Origin: Zelonia costaricensis
Taxonomy: Eukaryota > Euglenozoa > Kinetoplastea > Trypanosomatida > Trypanosomatidae
NCBI GenBank assembly: GCA_030849075.1
Contig: JASAOO010003561.1
Coordinates: 62,001-126,000 of the forward strand
DNA: 64,000 nt
Direction: 5' to 3'
In this document: positions 59,463 through 64,000 of the stretch, one piece after another
Position numbering within the stretch: the first letter of the stretch is position 1
Layout of the letters: each line of letters begins with the position of its first letter
Position numbers and translations under genes: made by a program
Notes under the pieces: model-generated
What the model was told of the DNA's origin: nothing
Database searches by the model: none
Seen by the model: the letters and a program-made list of their open reading frames with translations, nothing else

Positions 59463-60113
59463 CGCCGATCAGCACCTCGCAGGCGGTCCGCGACGCACGG
59501 AGGAGAAGCTTGTCTTTCTTGTGTTGTGCTTGCGGGACGGAGTCGGAGGTCTGCACCTGTGAGAGGGATGACGAACGTGTGCGACTCGTCCATGTGTATG
59601 GTGCTGCTGCTGCTGCTGCTTGTGCAGCAGGGAGTTGGCCGCGGCACGGCGACCATCTCGACCATCACACAGGGGAAAGACAAGCGGAAAAGAAGAGGAA
59701 GTGAACGCAAAGCGGCCCCCCCGGGGAAGAGAGCGTAGCGGCCGCCTGCTCTTCACTGCTCCAGCCTACTCGTGTGCGGTGTTGCCCCCCCCCGTCACGG
59801 AGTGGATCTCAAGAGCGCGTGGTTGCTCGAAGCAATCCCCCCGCACCTCTCTCTCTACACACGTATTTCTGTACGATGTGTCTTCTCCTTCTCGTCCCCT
59901 GACTGCTCCCTAAGGTGGGTGCGTCTTCAACTCACTGGCACCAGCGAGCGCGTGAGCACGCGCCTCCGTCGCCACGCACCCCTACACATGAGCGACCACC
60001 AGCTGGTCCGCCTTTCTTCGGTGCCTACTCCCTCCGTTGTGTCGCGATAGCTGCGCGCACGTGCAGCGCGCGCTGCATCCCAGGTGCAACAACTCACGCA
60101 TCACTCGCTCACC
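59463..60113. other. Intergenic region / UTRs, no gene seen
   Basis: About 0.65 kb. Contains a CTG run (~59602-59620) and CT-rich blocks; the distal part carries the acceptor of the first HAD gene. Confidence 0.6.
60010..60050 (+). promoter_or_regulatory. Trans-splice acceptor for the first HAD-like gene
   Basis: C/T tract 60010-60038 with AG at 60049-60050. No ATG occurs before 60114, giving a 5' UTR of about 63 bases. Confidence 0.55.
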
Positions 60114-61106
60114 ATGAAGCGTCTGATCCCTTTCACGGTTAGCTTCGACGCGCTGCAGACGCTGGTGCAGGTGGAGCAGGGCATCGGCCATCAGTACCGC
60201 AGCTCGTATGCTGACTTCTTGCAGGGCCACGACATCGACCTGGACGCCAGCTGCCCGAACGCCACGTGTGATGCGGTGCGTGATGCGGCGCTCAAGGCAA
60301 TTCACCATCAGGTCCGCCAGGACCGCGCCGCCTGGACGCGCTCCGCAGACCCAAAAGAGATGCCTATCGGTGGGACAACGCGGGCAGAGCTGCGCCACTT
60401 CTGGGCACGGGTGCTACGCCAGACCTTCACGCACCCGGCCCTCTACGAGGGGGCGGCCGCCGGTGTGACGGAGCGCGTGATGGAGCTGTGGCGCAGCGCC
60501 GGGGACCATGTCCGTCGCTTCGAGGACTACGTGGTGTTCGATCAGTTCGCCTCCACCAAGGCACACAGCTGGCTGCCCGCCGCCCACGACGCGCTGAGTT
60601 CGCTTCGTGACTGGAACGCGCAGCAGCTCGCGCGGCTTGACGACACCGCGGCCGTCTCGTCATCCCCCGTTCACTGCCTGGCCGCTCCGCCCTTCGTCGT
60701 CACCAACATGGATCCCCGCGTGGCGTCGGTGTTCGCACAGCTCGGGGCTCTGGGCGAGGAGGGCAAGGAGGCCGGCGCGCATGGAGGACTGCCACCGCTC
60801 CTTTCCCGCGTGATCACGGCACGCGAGGTCGGCTTCGCGAAGCCCTCGCCTGCTGGAATCGAGCTGGGCGTGCGCGACGCCGCCGCGGCATTTCAATCCG
60901 TCTGCGAGCGGCTTGGCACATCGCGAGCGGGCGTGTGCGTGGCGGGTGTCGATGTGCGTCGGCACATTCACGTCGGGGACGCGGAGGCAGATCGCGTGGC
61001 GTGTGAGAGGGCAGGATGCCACTACGTGCCGTGCGATGACGTCACAGGCGCGACGTGGGCGCTGCTTCGTGCGGAGCTGAGGAAGCTCGAGGCCGCGGGC
61101 ACCTGA
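60114..61106 (+). CDS. HAD-superfamily hydrolase-like protein, HDHD3-like, copy 1
   Basis: 330 residues. HAD motifs in order: motif I VSFDALQTLVQ (Asp11 is the likely nucleophile), motif II region CLAAPPFVVTNMD (~195), motif III Lys in GFAKPSPAGI (~243) and motif IV HVGDAEAD (~286) followed by RVACERAGCHYV. A helical cap lies between motifs I and II (~20-180). In phosphatases motif I is D-x-D; here the second Asp is Leu. HDHD3 and haloacid-dehalogenase members also lack that Asp. A phosphatase activity is therefore doubtful, and substrate is unknown. The gene lies directly before a paralogue with the same motifs. The start is the first ATG after the acceptor; the longer frame begins at GTG. 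Confidence 0.8.
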   Translation: MKRLIPFTVSFDALQTLVQVEQGIGHQYRSSYADFLQGHDIDLDASCPNATCDAVRDAALKAIHHQVRQDRAAWTRSADPKEMPIGGTTRAELRHFWARVLRQTFTHPALYEGAAAGVTERVMELWRSAGDHVRRFEDYVVFDQFASTKAHSWLPAAHDALSSLRDWNAQQLARLDDTAAVSSSPVHCLAAPPFVVTNMDPRVASVFAQLGALGEEGKEAGAHGGLPPLLSRVITAREVGFAKPSPAGIELGVRDAAAAFQSVCERLGTSRAGVCVAGVDVRRHIHVGDAEADRVACERAGCHYVPCDDVTGATWALLRAELRKLEAAGT

Positions 61107-61865
61107 TCGTCCCGCGTGGCCGACACTGTCCGTCGATGGCCCTTTTCTTTTTTTGTGACCTACTCGTGGGGCACTCACCCACAGCGGCGACAGCACTCCT
61201 TGTCAGCTTGTGGTCTTCCCGGCACATCGGACGTGATGGCGCACTGGATGCACTGGGCACCTTTCACACAATCGATCGCCTCTACACTCTCACCTACATA
61301 CACACTTGCACCCACGCACGCTTCCGAGGATGAGCCGGCTTCCGAACGTGCACAAGGGCGGCGAAGTCACGACTACGCAAAGAGGGAGGCGGGAGGGCGC
61401 GTCTCCTGGGCAACGACACGGGGAGGCCACCAGTATCATGCTGCGGGCTGCTCGGACAGGCGCGGCGGCGCTGACCATCGCCGCCGCGCGAGCTGCTTCT
61501 CATGCAACTCTTTTGTTTTCGTTACCCACCGCATCCTCCTCACCGAACCTTCCACTTGTGTGCTTGCCGTGCCATTTTCTGTTTTTGCGGTGGGGGTGGG
61601 GTGTGGGGGGCGCGTCGTTCTGCGTCACTGCCGGACTGCCCGCGCACATGGCCACACACCGTCTCTCTCTCCCCTTTCTCTTTCTGCGCACTCCCCCCCC
61701 CTCGTTGCGCAGGAGCTGTCACGCACACGTGCGAGTCACGCGGTGTCGCCACCTTGGTTTCTTCCTCACAAACTACACACATACACACACACACACACAC
61801 ACGCACCTCAGCCCTTTCTAAGCGCAACAACAACAACCACTTTTCCAGAACAAGACAACAGCAAG
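61107..61865. other. Intergenic region between the HAD paralogues, no gene seen
   Basis: About 0.76 kb. CT-rich, with a CA run at 61774-61802. Acceptor candidates are AG 61810-61811, 61821-61822 and 61846-61847; all leave 61866 as first ATG. The frame open upstream of 61866 is not coding-like. Confidence 0.6.
61774..61802 (+). repeat. CA microsatellite
   Basis: (CA)n run with one CATA interruption, 64 bases before the second HAD gene. Confidence 0.9.
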
Positions 61866-62837
61866 ATGACGCGAGTTCCCGTCACGGTCAGCTTCGATGC
61901 CCTCGACACGCTCCTCCAGATCACCGGCGGCATCGGCTACCAGTACCTCACCGCCTACACCGCCTTTTTGCGAAAGCACGGCATCGACCTCGCTGCCGGC
62001 TGCCCGAACGCGACGTCAGAGAGGATGGGCGAGGTCAACCTGCAGGCGATCCGCGATCAGACGCGGCGGGACCGCGCCCTGTGGACGCGCACCGACAACC
62101 CGAAGGAGATGCCACTGGGCGGGTACACGACAGAGACGATCCGCGACTTCTGGACGCGTGTGATTGAGCAGGCGCTACGCGACCCGGCGCTCTACGAAGG
62201 TGGAGCGCCCGACACAGTGCAGAAGATCGAGGCCCTGTGGCAGGCGAACAGCGAGGAGGTGCGCCGCTTCGAGGAGTACGTCATCTTCGACCTCTTCGCC
62301 TCCACCAAGGCGTACAGCTGGTTGCCTGCCTCCCTGGATACGCTGCTGCAGCTGCGTGAGTGGAATGCGCGGCAGCTCGCACGTGCCGCGGAGTCGTCCA
62401 CCTCTTCGTCGTCGGCCTCGATTCTGTGCCTGGCCGCACCGCCGTTTGTGGTGTCGAACATGGACACCTTGCTTATGCCGATCTTCCGCGATCTCGGTGC
62501 GCTAGAGCCTGGGGAGGGCGAGACATCTGCGCCGCCGCTGCTATCACGTATCATTCCTGCGTGCGACGCGGGACTGGCGAAGCCATCGCCCGTGGGCATC
62601 CTGAAGGGGGTGCGGGAGCTTGCCGCTGCGTACCACGCCGCGCTTGCCGCGGAGGGCAACGCGGACGCACCAGGTGTGGAAGTGCACCGCCACGTGCATG
62701 TCGGCGACGCAGAGGCGGATCGTCTGGCGTGCGAGCGGGCCGGCTGCCACTACGTGGAGTGCGACCCCACCACCGGCGTGACGTGGAAGCAGCTGCACGC
62801 GAAGCTGCAGGAGCTTGAGGCGGCGTGCCAGCCATGA
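61866..62837 (+). CDS. HAD-superfamily hydrolase-like protein, HDHD3-like, copy 2
   Basis: 323 residues, a tandem paralogue of the gene at 60114. Shared blocks include VTVSFDALDTLLQ, GIDLAAGCPNAT, DNPKEMPLGG, FASTKAYSWLP, CLAAPPFVVSNMD, GLAKPSPVGI and HVHVGDAEADRLACERAGC. The nucleophile Asp (residue 10), Lys of motif III and Asp of motif IV are kept. The second Asp of motif I is again replaced by Leu (D-A-L-D-T). The two copies differ most in the Ser-rich loop near residue 180 and after position ~215 and in the length of the C-terminal linker (ALAAEGNADAPG here). The conserved layout and adjacent position point to a local duplication. Substrate unknown. Confidence 0.8.
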   Translation: MTRVPVTVSFDALDTLLQITGGIGYQYLTAYTAFLRKHGIDLAAGCPNATSERMGEVNLQAIRDQTRRDRALWTRTDNPKEMPLGGYTTETIRDFWTRVIEQALRDPALYEGGAPDTVQKIEALWQANSEEVRRFEEYVIFDLFASTKAYSWLPASLDTLLQLREWNARQLARAAESSTSSSSASILCLAAPPFVVSNMDTLLMPIFRDLGALEPGEGETSAPPLLSRIIPACDAGLAKPSPVGILKGVRELAAAYHAALAAEGNADAPGVEVHRHVHVGDAEADRLACERAGCHYVECDPTTGVTWKQLHAKLQELEAACQP

Positions 62838-64000
62838 AGCCGCGTGGAAGCGGGGAAACAAAGAACCTAGCAGGCGTCCCACACGCCGATGCCACCTTGC
62901 CTCATGGCGCATGCCAGAGTTTAAAACTAAAAAGGCGCATATCAGCGTCCGGGGGACTCGGGCAGCGTCTGCGACGATGGCGGCGTTCTCTGTTTTATTG
63001 TGTTCCCGCGCTTGCCCTCGTCACCTCTCCACCGCGTGAGTGCTGCGGCGTTGAGCTCAACTCGTTTTCTTTTTTTTTTTTTTTTGTGGTCCGTTCAGTG
63101 CTTGCTTGCTTTCGTTTCCCTGCGTCAGAATTCTTTTTCTTTGCTTTCTTCCTTCATCTCCTCCGTCTTTCCCCCTTTGCCTAGGCCTCCCCAATCTTCT
63201 GTGCGGCGAGGCACTAGCACTTGCGTTGCGCCCTCCCCTCCCTCCACCGCCCCTCTTTTCCCTCTTGCGCGGGGTACGTGCTTCTCTGCATGCGTGCAAG
63301 AGTCAGACCGTGTGCGGAGTCGACGCACGCTGCACATCGCTGGCGGTGCCTGCGCTGGGAGTTGACCTTCCGTGCGTGTGAACACGCACGCGTATGAACA
63401 GGCACTTGCTCGCCTAAAAGTGCACGCACTCAGCTCGCGGTAGCCGGCGCCCGCTTGCTCGCCTGCCCTGTTCTTCTATTTTCTATTGGGCTCGAGAACT
63501 GGAGGGGAGGGGAGGGGGCGGTGGTGGTGGAGTGGGTCCGTCTCTCGGCCGTTGATGTCCGCCGTTCCTTTGCGGCGCCAAGTGCGCAGGATCGTCGTTC
63601 TCGTTTTTTTTTTTTGTTTTGTTTGTTGCAGTTCGCGCTGCCGCATCAAGGCTGCTGTGTCAACGGGAGTATCCGCAAAACCCTCCTCCCCCTCCCCCTA
63701 CATACACAAGAGCAAATAGCATAGTCCTGTCAAGTATGAATGAACTCTATGCACCAAGTCAATTCAATCGTGGTCCGAGGGAGGGGATCACAGGCGCCAG
63801 AGGTAGAAGGGAATGGAAGTTGTGCGTCTGTGTGCAAGATCCAGTATCGGCTTCTTGATGTGTGGCGTAGCGGCAACCTACCTGGAGATGCGTCGTCGCA
63901 CACACGCACACACCAACTCAAGTGTCACTGTCGGTAGATGAGGGCGAATCGGGTTGACGTTCACCTGCTGCAATCCGCGTGCGCTTTCCACTGCCATTCT
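62838..64000. other. 3' UTR / intergenic sequence to window end, no gene seen
   Basis: About 1.16 kb. T runs at ~63069-63085 and 63606-63614, CT-rich elsewhere. No frame with coding character is seen; the next gene, if any, starts beyond the window. Confidence 0.6.

Noticed and set aside
1..64000. Introns, operons, Shine-Dalgarno sites, rho-independent terminators
   Set aside because: Gene structure and pyrimidine-AG acceptors indicate trypanosomatid polycistronic transcription; bacterial-type signals do not apply and none was seen.
1..64000. tRNA, rRNA, snoRNA, CRISPR or transposable elements
   Set aside because: I searched by eye for tRNA box-like motifs, regularly spaced direct repeats and reverse-transcriptase or transposase motifs and found none. 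Short degenerate retroposons in UTRs (SIDER type) cannot be excluded without a profile search.

Overview
This window looks like nuclear DNA from a GC-rich kinetoplastid, most likely a Leishmaniinae species (Leishmania or a close relative such as Leptomonas, Crithidia or Porcisia). All recognisable protein genes lie on the + strand, head to tail, without introns. They are separated by 0.5-2 kb of pyrimidine-rich sequence full of CA/TG microsatellites. A pyrimidine tract followed by AG and then the first ATG of the gene can be picked out before most genes. This is the layout of a polycistronic transcription unit resolved by spliced-leader (SL) trans-splicing. No promoter, operon signal, tRNA, rRNA, CRISPR array or mobile element was recognised. 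The species and chromosome cannot be fixed from sequence alone.

Region by region. 1-8 kb: the 3' end of a coiled-coil protein, a SAMHD1-like HD-domain nucleotidohydrolase, and a protein with up to three cyclic-nucleotide-binding-like folds. 10-19 kb: a large Ser/Arg-rich low-complexity protein, a protein whose C-terminal half resembles Mediator subunit MED14, an unknown protein with a basic N-terminus, and a 162-residue single-span membrane protein. 19.6-27.1 kb: a PRP6-type spliceosomal HAT-repeat protein, a small ubiquitin-like protein and a 75-residue single-span protein. 28-41.6 kb: an unknown Ser/Pro/Arg-rich protein, then a run with an RNA theme: a TUT4-type terminal uridylyltransferase, a MERS1-type mitochondrial Nudix protein, an NSUN4-like RNA m5C methyltransferase and a 938-residue putative mitochondrial protein. 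41.6-47.1 kb: about 5.5 kb with no credible gene, very pyrimidine-rich and carrying at least six long TG runs. 47.1-55.3 kb: one giant gene (2,728 codons) with TPR-like helices, an eightfold repeat of about 49 residues rich in R-G-S sites, and a C-terminal IQ motif. 57-63 kb: a kelch-like protein and a tandem pair of HAD-fold paralogues resembling HDHD3. The last 1.2 kb holds no gene.

Functionally the genes are a mix of housekeeping and lineage-specific ones, as is usual in trypanosomatids where neighbours are seldom one pathway. The closest to a theme is RNA metabolism (PRP6, MED14-like, TUT4, MERS1, NSUN4-like). Starts were set to the first ATG after a plausible SL acceptor. Non-ATG extensions of open frames were discarded. 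Function calls rest on motif recognition by eye, not on a database search.
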